Source: Paracoccaceae bacterium
Lineage (GTDB): Bacteria > Pseudomonadota > Alphaproteobacteria > Rhodobacterales > Rhodobacteraceae
NCBI GenBank assembly: GCA_003545125.1
Contig: DQCI01000154.1
Span: forward strand, 1 to 5,687
DNA: 5,687 nucleotides
Direction: 5' to 3'
In this document: positions 1-5,687 of the stretch, in pieces
How positions within the stretch are numbered: the first letter of the stretch is position 1
Layout: the number at the start of each line of letters is the position of its first letter
The notes under the pieces: model-generated
What the model was told of the DNA's origin: nothing
Database searches by the model: none
The model's input: the letters and a program-made list of their open reading frames with translations, nothing else
Program-made: the position numbers and the translations under genes

Positions 1-642
1 CGAGATCAGCTTGTCGAAGAACTCACGACTGACCAGCGCGTGGACCGAGGACATCGCCTCGCCCAGCAGGTTGTCTTCCACCGCGCGCAGCACCTCGCGG
101 ACTTTTCCCTGCACATTCGTGCCCGCCGTACCGAGCAGAAAGTCCACCGAGATTTGCGCCAGCCCAAACTCGGTGAAGTAGTTGTAGAGCGTGGTCCCAG
201 CGCCATCCTTCACGATACCGCGCAGCGCGTTCATCTCCATGTATTCGCGGGTTTGGGCGTGCTTGCGCCGCATCAGCTGCAGTTTGCGGTTCATCACCTC
301 GACCAATGGGTCGGCGCCATCGAACACGCCCAGCGCGGGTTGGCCTTGAATGTCGCCGGGCAGGATGACGTCGTCATGCGGGATCCATGGCAGGGCGAAG
401 GACCGCATCGAGCGGCCCTCGCGGGTGCCGACCGTGGCTGGCCCGCCAAGGGGGACGGAGGGCAGCAGGTTCAGCACGCCCTCGTATTGCTCGATGATCA
501 CCGACCGCTGGCTGACGCCCTCAAAGCGGAAAAGGCCGATCTGGCCGAGGCGGGTGTAAAGGTTGGGCAGGATGTTGATCGCCTGCGTCATCTCGGCCAG
601 CGAGTAGCCGCCAGCGTCAAACGGGTTGCGGACAAGTGTCAT
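1..642 (-). CDS. Major capsid protein, lambda gpE family (3' end beyond the left window edge)
   Basis: Forms the hexamers and pentamers of the icosahedral head shell. The open frame runs from ATG at 642 to the left edge without a stop, giving 214 visible codons; lambda gpE is about 340 residues, so roughly the last third is missing. Seen in the translation: the N-terminal segment NPFDAGGYSLAEMTQAIN (residues 6-23), a central block with HDDVILPGDIQG (89-100), then a basic helix-like stretch NRKLQLMRRKHAQTREYMEMN (begins at 118) followed by ALRGIVKDGAG (139-149). This arrangement is typical of the Phage_cap_E family and unlike HK97-fold capsids with an N-terminal delta domain. The ATG at 642 has GGAG five bases upstream, and no other ATG lies close by in frame. 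It follows the decoration gene by 53 nt, matching lambda D-E order. Family assignment is by recognition; sequence identity to lambda gpE itself is low. Confidence 0.93.
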   Translation of the reverse strand, partial: MTLVRNPFDAGGYSLAEMTQAINILPNLYTRLGQIGLFRFEGVSQRSVIIEQYEGVLNLLPSVPLGGPATVGTREGRSMRSFALPWIPHDDVILPGDIQGQPALGVFDGADPLVEVMNRKLQLMRRKHAQTREYMEMNALRGIVKDGAGTTLYNYFTEFGLAQISVDFLLGTAGTNVQGKVREVLRAVEDNLLGEAMSSVHALVSREFFDKLIS

Positions 643-695
643 GGGGGCTCCGGGGAAAAGAAGGATGGATGTGGATGCGCTGGGCTGGTTCGGGA
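643..695 (-). other. Intergenic gap between decoration and capsid genes
   Basis: The longest non-coding stretch in the window, 53 nt. On the minus strand it is C-rich, holds three ATCC repeats in a short run (CATCCACATCCATCC) and ends in the capsid Shine-Dalgarno. I see no convincing inverted repeat with a T run, so no terminator, and no clear -35/-10 pair. It probably acts only as a leader for independent ribosome loading on the capsid gene. Confidence 0.5.
648..651 (-). promoter_or_regulatory. Shine-Dalgarno of the major capsid gene
   Basis: Reads GGAG on the minus strand, five bases before the ATG at 642. It supports that start, and fits a gene whose product is needed in hundreds of copies and which is preceded by a non-overlapping 53-nt gap rather than by stop-start coupling. 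Confidence 0.7.
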
Positions 696-1076
696 TCAGA
701 CGCCATCGCGGGCAATGATGCCGACGGCAGCCAGCTGGCCGATCTTGGTGGTGATCTTCGCGGCGTCATCGACAGTGCCGTCGTAGGCGAGGCCTGCGCG
801 CGAGACGATCGAGGGGCCACGCGCGACCACGATGCCGGTGGCATCAGCCAGCGTGGCGTCGACGGCGTAAAGCAAGACGGCAGTGGCGGTCTGCGCGCCA
901 TCAGCGCCGCCGCTGGTCGCCAGCTTGTACTTGCCGCTGGCGGTGATCTGGCCGAGCACCGAGCCGACCGGATAGGGCATGCCTTGCAGCAGCGTGACCA
1001 CTTCGCGGGTGTAGTTCGGGTTGACCTCATATTTGAGGACATCGCCCATGCTGGGCGGTTCCGTCAGGACGGGCAT
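696..1076 (-). CDS. Head decoration/stabilisation protein, lambda gpD family
   Basis: A 126-residue protein of the HDPD (lambda gpD) family; lambda gpD is 110 residues. gpD-type proteins bind as trimers at the threefold sites of the expanded shell and stabilise it against the pressure of packaged DNA. In the translation the family pattern is visible: YPVGSVLGQIT (35-45), then GKYKLA (48-53), a Gly/Asp loop, TAVLLYAVDAT (64-74), GIVVARGPSIV (81-91), and a C-terminal GQLAAVGIIARDGV (113-126). The small beta-rich, Gly/Ala-rich make-up fits. ATG at 1076 is preceded by GGAG eight bases upstream; a second Met at residue 10 is a less likely start. It sits between the protease/scaffold gene and the capsid gene exactly as lambda D does, which strengthens the call. 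Confidence 0.9.
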   Translation of the reverse strand: MPVLTEPPSMGDVLKYEVNPNYTREVVTLLQGMPYPVGSVLGQITASGKYKLATSGGADGAQTATAVLLYAVDATLADATGIVVARGPSIVSRAGLAYDGTVDDAAKITTKIGQLAAVGIIARDGV

Positions 1077-1084
1077 TGGTCAGT

Positions 1085-1088
1085 CTCC
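1085..1088 (-). promoter_or_regulatory. Shine-Dalgarno of the decoration protein gene
   Basis: GGAG on the minus strand, eight bases before the ATG at 1076 and within the 36-nt gap after the protease/scaffold stop codon. It selects the first Met (residue 1) over the Met at residue 10. Confidence 0.65.
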
Positions 1089-1112
1089 ATGTTTTGGGGG
1101 TTGGGCGCGGGA

Positions 1113-1529
1113 TCAGCGCGAGGCTGTGGCGGCCTTCTTTGCGGCGGCGATGATCGGGCTGTCTTTCGCTGCCGCCGCAGCCGGGGCAGTGGCGATGATG
1201 CCAGCCGCATCGCCGCGCGAGGCAAGATCGGCCAGCACGCGGGCGCGCAGGGCTTCGGGTTTCAGGCCGCGCGCGACGGCGTCAGCGGCGTCGATGTCCA
1301 CCCCCAGCCGGGCGGCCTGCGCGCAGACCTGCGCCACCTCAGCGGCCTCGGCGCGGATGGCATCGGCGTCCATGGCCGCCGCGTCACCTGCGGGAGCAGC
1401 TGGTGCTGAAGCATCCGTCACAGTTGCGGTGGCTGCGACCGGTGGCTCGGGCGTGGTCGGTGCGGCGGCTTTAGCGGAGGGAATAACTGTGTCGGCCGGG
1501 TTCTGGGTGTCAGTCGGTTTGGCGGTCAT
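1113..1529 (-). CDS. Nested capsid scaffold protein, lambda Nu3-like (internal in-frame start of the protease gene)
   Basis: Proposed second product of the protease frame, starting at Met315 of the long protein and sharing its stop, 138 residues. In lambda, Nu3 is made the same way from within C and scaffolds gpE assembly before being degraded. Seen here: an internal ATG (MTAKPTDTQNPADTV) directly after the protease domain, preceded by AAAGGG at a seven-base spacing. The lambda nested protein likewise begins MTKETQ just after the protease core. The product has a disordered Thr/Pro/Ala N-terminus (to about residue 45), an acidic-to-mixed helical part (about 52-110, including DADAIRAEAAEVAQVCAQAARL and KPEALRARVLADLAS), and an Ala/Lys C-terminus ending AAAKKAATASR that could contact the shell electrostatically. 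Translation from this start is an inference from position and ribosome-binding site. Confidence 0.78.
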   Translation of the reverse strand: MTAKPTDTQNPADTVIPSAKAAAPTTPEPPVAATATVTDASAPAAPAGDAAAMDADAIRAEAAEVAQVCAQAARLGVDIDAADAVARGLKPEALRARVLADLASRGDAAGIIATAPAAAAAKDSPIIAAAKKAATASR

Positions 1530-2471
1530 CTGTGGACCCTTTCTGCTGGTGGGATTGATGCCCCCTGGGGCGGCCGCGAAGGTGCGGAAGGCGGTGACAG
1601 GATCAGCGAGCTCGTCGGCCAGACCGGCGGCAATGGCATCAGCGCCGCGGAACACGGCCGCCTCTGTTGCAAGCGCGGCCGCATGGGTCATCTGATCCCC
1701 GCGACCGGCGGCGACTGTTTCGGCAAAAAGAAAGCGCACGACCTCCAGCTCGCGCTGCATCTGATCGTGCACCGCCTCGGGCAGGGGCTGGTACGGATTG
1801 GCGTCAATCTTGTGGACCCCGGCATGGATCAGCGTGACCGCAATGCCCTTCTGGTCCAGCGCCCCGCTCATATCGGTGTGCAGCGTCACCACGCCGATGC
1901 TGCCGACCGCCCCGGTGCGCGGCAGGATGATCCGGTCGGCCTGGGAGGCCAGAACGTAGCCCGCGGACAGGGCATGTTCGGCGACGAAGGCCTGCACCGG
2001 CTTTTGCGCCCGCGCCGCCCGGATGCGATCAGCCAGATCGAAGGCTCCCGCGACCTCACCGCCGAAGCTGTCGATATCCAGCGCAATGCCACGCACCGCA
2101 GGGTCCGTGATCGCCGCGTCGATCTGGGCAGCGATGCCTTCATAGGAGGTGAGGCCCGAGGATTGCCCGATCCACGCCCCGCGATGCACCAGCGTTCCGG
2201 CGATTTCGATCACGGCGATGCCGTCGATCACGGCGTAGGGCTGGCTTCCATTGCGCTGATGGCGCTGGGCGAGATCATTGCCGAACAGCGACGCGCGGGC
2301 GGGCAGGGCGGCGGCCGCCTGATCAGCGGCATCGGCCTCCACGCCCTGAAAGGTGATTTCCTGCCCGGTGATGCGCGGGCCGAGCCCCGAGAGGAACGCC
2401 AGTGCCTTGGCAGGGTCCACCATCAGCGGCGTGTTGAAGGCCCGCTGGGCGATCTGGGCGTAGTGCATCAT
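1113..2471 (-). CDS. Head maturation protease, S49 (SppA/ClpP-fold) family, lambda gpC-like, fused to scaffold domain
   Basis: A 452-residue protein resembling lambda gpC (439 residues). gpC-type enzymes are serine-lysine proteases inside the procapsid that degrade scaffold and process portal-associated proteins. Domains in order: an N-terminal segment with RAFNTPLMVDPAKALAFL (10-27), close in pattern to gpC; the protease core at about 79-290; a Thr/Pro/Ala-rich linker (about 300-365); and an Ala-rich, helix-prone scaffold region to the end. Core motifs: oxyanion-side DIDSFGG (132-138), nucleophile Ser169 in ALSAGYVLAS, TGAVGSIGV (186-194), and general-base Lys221 in HKIDANPY. The Ser-Lys spacing of 52 residues equals that of lambda gpC (Ser166/Lys218, from memory). 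The start is the first of two tandem ATGs; its ATGA overlaps the portal stop by 4 nt, and AAGGA lies six bases upstream. No catalytic residue is missing, so it should be active. Confidence 0.94.
   Translation of the reverse strand: MMHYAQIAQRAFNTPLMVDPAKALAFLSGLGPRITGQEITFQGVEADAADQAAAALPARASLFGNDLAQRHQRNGSQPYAVIDGIAVIEIAGTLVHRGAWIGQSSGLTSYEGIAAQIDAAITDPAVRGIALDIDSFGGEVAGAFDLADRIRAARAQKPVQAFVAEHALSAGYVLASQADRIILPRTGAVGSIGVVTLHTDMSGALDQKGIAVTLIHAGVHKIDANPYQPLPEAVHDQMQRELEVVRFLFAETVAAGRGDQMTHAAALATEAAVFRGADAIAAGLADELADPVTAFRTFAAAPGGINPTSRKGPQMTAKPTDTQNPADTVIPSAKAAAPTTPEPPVAATATVTDASAPAAPAGDAAAMDADAIRAEAAEVAQVCAQAARLGVDIDAADAVARGLKPEALRARVLADLASRGDAAGIIATAPAAAAAKDSPIIAAAKKAATASR
1537..1542 (-). 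promoter_or_regulatory. Internal Shine-Dalgarno for the nested scaffold start
   Basis: AAAGGG on the minus strand (AGAAAGGGT in context), seven bases before the internal ATG at 1529 and inside the protease coding frame, where it encodes part of SRKGPQ (309-314). A good ribosome-binding site at the domain boundary of a protease-scaffold fusion is the main sequence support for the separate scaffold product. Confidence 0.7.
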
Positions 2472-2482
2472 GTGTCATCCTT
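2468..2482 (-). promoter_or_regulatory. Portal-protease stop/start overlap with Shine-Dalgarno
   Basis: The portal TGA (2470-2468) overlaps the protease ATG (2471-2469) as ATGA, and a second ATG follows at once (ATGATG). AAGGA at 2482-2478 lies six bases before the first ATG and within the last portal codons. This is the classic arrangement for translational re-initiation and decides the protease start. Confidence 0.75.
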
Positions 2483-3964
2483 CGGGTCGGGTTTGCCCTC
2501 GGCGCTATCGTCCATCTCGTCGGCATCATTCGAAGCAGGATCGTCATCCTTGGTGGCCCCGTTGCCCGGCCCCTGCGCCGGGGATCCCGGACGGCGGAAG
2601 TCGAGGCCCAGCGCCAATTCGCGTTTGCGCTCGGCGGCAATCTCGCGGTCGACCTGTTCGGCGTCATAGCCGCGCTCGGAAATTGCCTGCGTGCGGGATT
2701 TGAGGCCCGCTTCGATCTGCAGGATTTCCGCCGAGGCGTCCTTCATCGGATCGACCCAGTCCCATTTCGTCGGCAGCCAGGCGCAGGCCTGATATTGGCG
2801 GCGCTGGCTGTCATAGCCGGGCAAATCGATGGCCCCGGACAACACCGTCACATCCAACCAGCGCACCCAGACCGCGCGGCAGAGCTGGAACACCAGCACG
2901 CCATGCTGCCAGGCCGAGATGCGGCGGCGGAACTCGATCAGCGAAATACGAGTGTTGGAAAAATTGCCCTTGGCGGTGTCACCGGTCAGATAACCGTAGG
3001 GGATGCCCAGCGCCGCCGCGATTTGCAGCAAGGTGCGGTACTGGAACGGCTCATAGGTGCCTCCCGAGTCTGGTGTGGCGGGCGTCGAGACATCTTCACC
3101 GGGATCCAGCCTCACCACCTGACCTGGCTCGACCTCCAGATCGTCCTCGGTCGGTTCCAGCGGGGTTTCCGGAGCGGGCGAGGTGATGAACATCGCGAAC
3201 ATCGCCGCGATCTTTTTGCGCTCCAACTCGGCATCGTCGTAAAGGTCCAGCGTGAACAGCTTGACGATCGCAGCGGAAAATCGCGACACGCCGCGTAGCT
3301 GACCGGCCTCGACCGGGTCCAATACGTGGATCACTTCGGATGCAGGCACCCGTGTCGTCTCGCCCGCAAGCCCCGGATCGGTCAAGTCGCCGGGGTGGCG
3401 GCGCAGGAAGTGATAGGCGACGCGGCGGCCGATGCCGTCGAACTCAATCCCCTGACGGATCAGGCCGACGCCGGGCAATTCGCGGCTCATGTCGAGCGGC
3501 AGCATTTCCGCAGGCAGCATCTGCAATTGCAGCGGCACGGTCAGACCGTCTTCGGCCCGACGCGGCCGGATGCGGATGAAGACCTCGCCCGACAGGAACA
3601 CTTCGCGGGCGGCGCGGCGCTGCAGGCCGTAAAAATCGGTCAGCCCCTCGGCATCGGCGTCATCGGTCCAGGCCAGCCACAGCGCCTGCAGGTCCTCCTT
3701 CAGCCCCGCATCCGCGATGGAACTGGACGGCTTGATGCCATCGCCGACCACATTGCTGGCGAAGGATTCCACTGCATTCGCTGCATAGCCGTTGTTGCGC
3801 ACCAGCCAACGGGCGCGGGCGGTGATCGTGTCGCCGGAAGCCGCGATCAGCGTGTTAACATGGGCGCGGGACGCCCGGAAGCCCCGCAACCGCCGATGGG
3901 CCTGCGCCGCATCGAACCCGCCGATGATTGAGCCGATGCGCTGGCGGAAGGCTTCAAACGCCAT
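2468..3964 (-). CDS. Portal protein, lambda gpB family
   Basis: A 498-residue portal of the lambda family (Phage_portal_2); lambda gpB is 533. Portal dodecamers occupy one vertex, nucleate the procapsid, form the DNA channel, dock the terminase and later join the tail through W-like proteins. Family signatures in the translation: RARWLVRNNGYAANAVESF (50-68) running into NVVGDGI (71-77), the wing block GLQRRAAREVFLSGEVFIR (113-131), VIHVLDPVEAGQLRGVSRFS (211-230), the clip/stem stretch ALGIPYGYLTGDTAKGNFSN (318-337) followed by TRISLIEFRRRI, and the C-terminal WDWVDPMKDASAEILQIEAG (401-420) with ISERGYDAEQVDREIAAER (428-446). The last 25 residues are strongly acidic (DDD, DADEMDD, KDDT) and probably disordered. 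The start at 3964 lies 3 nt after the gpW stop; AAGGG sits ten bases upstream, a long spacing, so coupling to gpW translation is likely. The frame is intact throughout. Confidence 0.96.
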   Translation of the reverse strand: MAFEAFRQRIGSIIGGFDAAQAHRRLRGFRASRAHVNTLIAASGDTITARARWLVRNNGYAANAVESFASNVVGDGIKPSSSIADAGLKEDLQALWLAWTDDADAEGLTDFYGLQRRAAREVFLSGEVFIRIRPRRAEDGLTVPLQLQMLPAEMLPLDMSRELPGVGLIRQGIEFDGIGRRVAYHFLRRHPGDLTDPGLAGETTRVPASEVIHVLDPVEAGQLRGVSRFSAAIVKLFTLDLYDDAELERKKIAAMFAMFITSPAPETPLEPTEDDLEVEPGQVVRLDPGEDVSTPATPDSGGTYEPFQYRTLLQIAAALGIPYGYLTGDTAKGNFSNTRISLIEFRRRISAWQHGVLVFQLCRAVWVRWLDVTVLSGAIDLPGYDSQRRQYQACAWLPTKWDWVDPMKDASAEILQIEAGLKSRTQAISERGYDAEQVDREIAAERKRELALGLDFRRPGSPAQGPGNGATKDDDPASNDADEMDDSAEGKPDPKDDT

Positions 3965-3967
3965 GGA

Positions 3968-4183
3968 TCAGAGGCCCTTCGTGGCGATCGTGCCCCAGCG
4001 CCGACGACGCGGCGTGCCCGAGGTGGCCGTCGCGATGCGGGTTTCCAGATCGGAGATTGCATTCGCCAGTTCGACGTCCGAGCCATAGGTGATGGTCTTG
4101 CCGTCATAACTGACCGAGCGGACGCCCGCGTAGCGTGCCTCCTGCAGTGCGGCGAGAAGCGCGCGCATCCGTTCCAGATCCAT
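3968..4183 (-). CDS. Head-tail joining (head completion) protein, lambda gpW family
   Basis: A 71-residue protein; lambda gpW is 68. In lambda, gpW is added after packaging, plugs the portal and prepares the head for gpFII and the tail. The gpW fold is two helices and a short beta hairpin. Here the pattern is a first helix (about 2-17, LERMRALLAALQEARYAG), a hairpin with VSYDGKTITYG (24-34), a second helix VELANAISDLETRIA (37-51), and a basic, probably flexible tail with RRRR at 59-62. The motif order matches lambda gpW, whose tail is also Arg-rich. It starts one base after the terminase stop with GAGGG six bases upstream, and ends 3 nt before the portal start. The terminase-W-portal order is diagnostic for lambda-like modules. 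Confidence 0.9.
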   Translation of the reverse strand: MDLERMRALLAALQEARYAGVRSVSYDGKTITYGSDVELANAISDLETRIATATSGTPRRRRWGTIATKGL

Positions 4184-4184
4184 C

Positions 4185-5687
4185 TCAATCCCTCATGAAG
4201 TTCGGTGTGTAGACCCGGCGCTTGCGGCGCGGGGTGGTCGGTGTTCCGGCCTTGGGCGCAGCGGGTTCTTGCGATTCGGGAGCGGCGGCCGATTGCGGTG
4301 CCGGTCGGGTTTCCACCCCGGCCTGGTCTTCAAGACGCCGCCACGTCGCCTCGTCCCAGCGATCCGCGCCAAGGATCCACGCGGCCGCCCTTGCATAGAC
4401 CCGGCAGTCCAGCGCCTCGTTTCTCTCGCGCATCTTCTGCCACTCGGGGTGGGCATAACCGCGCTTGTTGCGCACGGTGACCAGCTGTTCGGCCACCAGC
4501 TGTTTCAGCCATTCGGTGTCGATCCAGTCGGGCAGATGCACCGTGCCCGGTGCGTCGAGCGCGCCAAGGGCCCTGTCTTCATCCGAAGGCCGCTCCAGGC
4601 GCAGGAAGCGATAGGTCTCGGTCTTGAAGGTGGCGGTGGCGATTGACCACAACCGCGCGCCGCGGCGCAGACGCTTGCCGCCGATGGTGGCGTCGACAAA
4701 GGTTGGCCCCGACACCGGCGTCGCGCGATTGAAGCCCTCCAAGCCTTTGACAGGGGAAACCTGCCCGAAGCCCTGCGCCCGCGCCCAGGCGTATACAGCT
4801 GCCGATTCATAGCCGGTGTCGATCGCCAGCTTGGCGATCACCATCACAGCGCCGTTGGCATGGGTCCAGGTGCGCCCCAAGAGCGCCGTCAGCTTGTCCC
4901 AGCATTGCGGATCGTCAGGACCGCCAGCAATGACGATGTGATCGATCAGCCAGCTTTCCAGCCCGCGACCCCAGGCCCAGACATCGACCTCGATGCGGTC
5001 CTTCTGCACATCGACGCCAGCGGTCAGGAACAGACCACCCTCGGAGATCTGCGCTCCGAAGACCTCCCGCCGTTCCGCCAGCCGCTGCCATTCCGGCGCG
5101 TCGCCGCTCTCGACCCAAGTTTCCCCAAGCAGCGTGTTGCGCGCCGCGCGCAGCATCTCTTCCGAGCCCTGCGCTGCCAGCCAGTCGCGTGCGATCTGCG
5201 CCCAGCTTTTCCAGCCCAGCGGCGAATAGAGCGCCGAGAGATGAAAGCCGATCGAATGCGGGTCAACTGAGGTCGCCGTCGCACGCCATTCGCCGCCCTC
5301 CAGCATCTGCGTCTTGTGATGCTCGGCGATGGGTTTTTCGCAGCCTTTGCAATGATAGGCGGCCGTGTCAGGTTGCCCCTTGTCCCAGCGCAGGCGTTCG
5401 AACTGCAACCACTGCATCACTCCGCAATGCGGACAGGGCACAAAGTACCGGCGCTGGTCTGACGCCTCGAACTCGTGCTCGATCCGGCTCAGCCCCCGGA
5501 TTGTGGGCGTTGAGACCATGAACACCTTACGCCGATGCGAGAAGGTGGTGGTGCGGGCTTCGGCCAGCGTGACCGGATCACCTTCCTCGTCGGCGGACGC
5601 CGGATAGGCGTCGACCTCGTCGAGGAAAATGTACCGCGCAGGCATCGACCGCAGACCGGTGGCGCTGTTGGCACCGGTCAGCACCAG
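4185..5687 (-). CDS. Terminase large subunit, GpA family (5' end beyond the right window edge)
   Basis: ATP-driven packaging motor and endonuclease that cuts concatemeric phage DNA and translocates it through the portal. The frame is open to the right edge, so the N-terminus with the Walker A loop is outside; 500 residues are visible, numbered here from the edge codon (Leu1). Seen: Walker B RYIFLDEVDAYP with Asp23-Glu24; the coupling motif VSTP (58-61); a Cys4 zinc-ribbon pattern CPHC (85-88) and CKGC (113-116); then the nuclease domain with Asp226 in TAGVDVQKDRIEV, Asp290 in AIDTGYES, PVKG (312-315), and Glu424/Asp427 in NEALDCRVYARAAAW. These align by pattern with the gpA nuclease motifs around Asp401 and Glu586 (numbers from memory). 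A Pro/Ala-rich linker (about 460-485) leads to a basic end with RRKRRVYTPNFMRD, possibly for portal docking. The valine codon GTG at 5684 is internal, not the start. Confidence 0.96.
   Translation of the reverse strand: MVLTGANSATGLRSMPARYIFLDEVDAYPASADEEGDPVTLAEARTTTFSHRRKVFMVSTPTIRGLSRIEHEFEASDQRRYFVPCPHCGVMQWLQFERLRWDKGQPDTAAYHCKGCEKPIAEHHKTQMLEGGEWRATATSVDPHSIGFHLSALYSPLGWKSWAQIARDWLAAQGSEEMLRAARNTLLGETWVESGDAPEWQRLAERREVFGAQISEGGLFLTAGVDVQKDRIEVDVWAWGRGLESWLIDHIVIAGGPDDPQCWDKLTALLGRTWTHANGAVMVIAKLAIDTGYESAAVYAWARAQGFGQVSPVKGLEGFNRATPVSGPTFVDATIGGKRLRRGARLWSIATATFKTETYRFLRLERPSDEDRALGALDAPGTVHLPDWIDTEWLKQLVAEQLVTVRNKRGYAHPEWQKMRERNEALDCRVYARAAAWILGADRWDEATWRRLEDQAGVETRPAPQSAAAPESQEPAAPKAGTPTTPRRKRRVYTPNFMRD
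4190..4194 (-). promoter_or_regulatory. Shine-Dalgarno of the gpW-like gene, inside the end of the terminase gene
   Basis: GAGGG on the minus strand, six bases before the ATG at 4183, overlapping the last terminase codons. With only one base between terminase stop and gpW start, initiation is probably coupled to terminase termination. The site supports this short gene as real and fixes its start. Confidence 0.7.

Noticed and set aside
643..695. Terminator or promoter in the gap before the capsid gene
   Set aside because: No stem-loop followed by a T run and no convincing -35/-10 pair could be found; the ATCC repeats are too short to support a named element.
40..786. 248-residue and related plus-strand open frames opposite the capsid and decoration genes (also 636-1409)
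   Set aside because: They cross gene boundaries on the opposite strand and carry no domain pattern; the minus-strand frames give well-formed capsid and decoration proteins with good ribosome-binding sites.
617..1042. 141-residue minus-strand frame overlapping the decoration gene
   Set aside because: It is a shifted frame inside the decoration gene, with an Arg/Ser/Pro-rich translation typical of an out-of-frame GC-rich sequence, and it overruns the capsid start.
1683..2669. 328-residue open frame on the plus strand opposite the protease and portal genes
   Set aside because: It is antisense to two clear genes, spans their junction, has no Shine-Dalgarno I can see and a His/Arg/Gly-rich translation with no recognisable motif. 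Long antisense frames are expected in GC-rich DNA with G/C third positions.
5682..5684. GTG at the right edge as the start of the terminase gene
   Set aside because: The frame continues upstream to the edge, the codon is a valine just ahead of the Walker B region, and the Walker A part of the ATPase must still lie upstream. The gene is cut by the window, not started there.
1..5687. Gene transfer agent cluster rather than a prophage
   Set aside because: Rhodobacteraceae GTA heads use an HK97-type capsid, a separate prohead protease and a different terminase. The gpE/gpD/gpW and S49-scaffold combination here is lambda-type.

Overview
The window is a near-complete lambda-type head morphogenesis and DNA-packaging module of a tailed phage, almost certainly an integrated prophage. 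Every supported gene lies on the minus strand, so the module reads from right (5687) to left (1). The DNA is GC-rich with strong G/C third positions. The protein style (Ala/Asp/Arg-rich, with a compact gpW and a GpA-type terminase carrying a Cys4 ribbon) fits an alphaproteobacterial host such as the Rhodobacteraceae. The host assignment is an inference from composition and protein flavour; no host gene is in the window.

Layout in transcription order: large terminase subunit (5687 to 4185, its 5' end outside the window); gpW-like head completion/joining protein (4183 to 3968); lambda-family portal (3964 to 2468); S49-family head maturation protease (2471 to 1113), with a nested in-frame scaffold gene (1529 to 1113) that has its own start and Shine-Dalgarno; head decoration protein D (1076 to 696); lambda gpE-family major capsid protein (642 to the left edge, its 3' end outside the window). 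This is the order A-W-B-C/Nu3-D-E of phage lambda. Junctions are very tight (1 nt gap, 3 nt gap, 4 nt overlap, 36 nt gap, 53 nt gap). That points to one polycistronic late transcript with translational coupling, whose promoter must lie beyond the right edge. No gene-free stretch exceeds 53 nt, and I saw no terminator, tRNA, insertion sequence, CRISPR array or attachment site.

How the parts work together (family knowledge): about twelve portal subunits nucleate the procapsid; the scaffold and the protease-scaffold fusion direct gpE-type shell assembly; the protease clears the scaffold; the terminase docks on the portal, cuts the concatemer and pumps DNA in; the shell expands and D-type trimers lock it; the W-like protein closes the portal for tail attachment.

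I found no evidence for an undescribed system. The most instructive feature is the nested scaffold gene, conserved in position with lambda C/Nu3 despite an almost wholly different scaffold sequence. The long plus-strand open frames are antisense shadows of the GC-rich genes.
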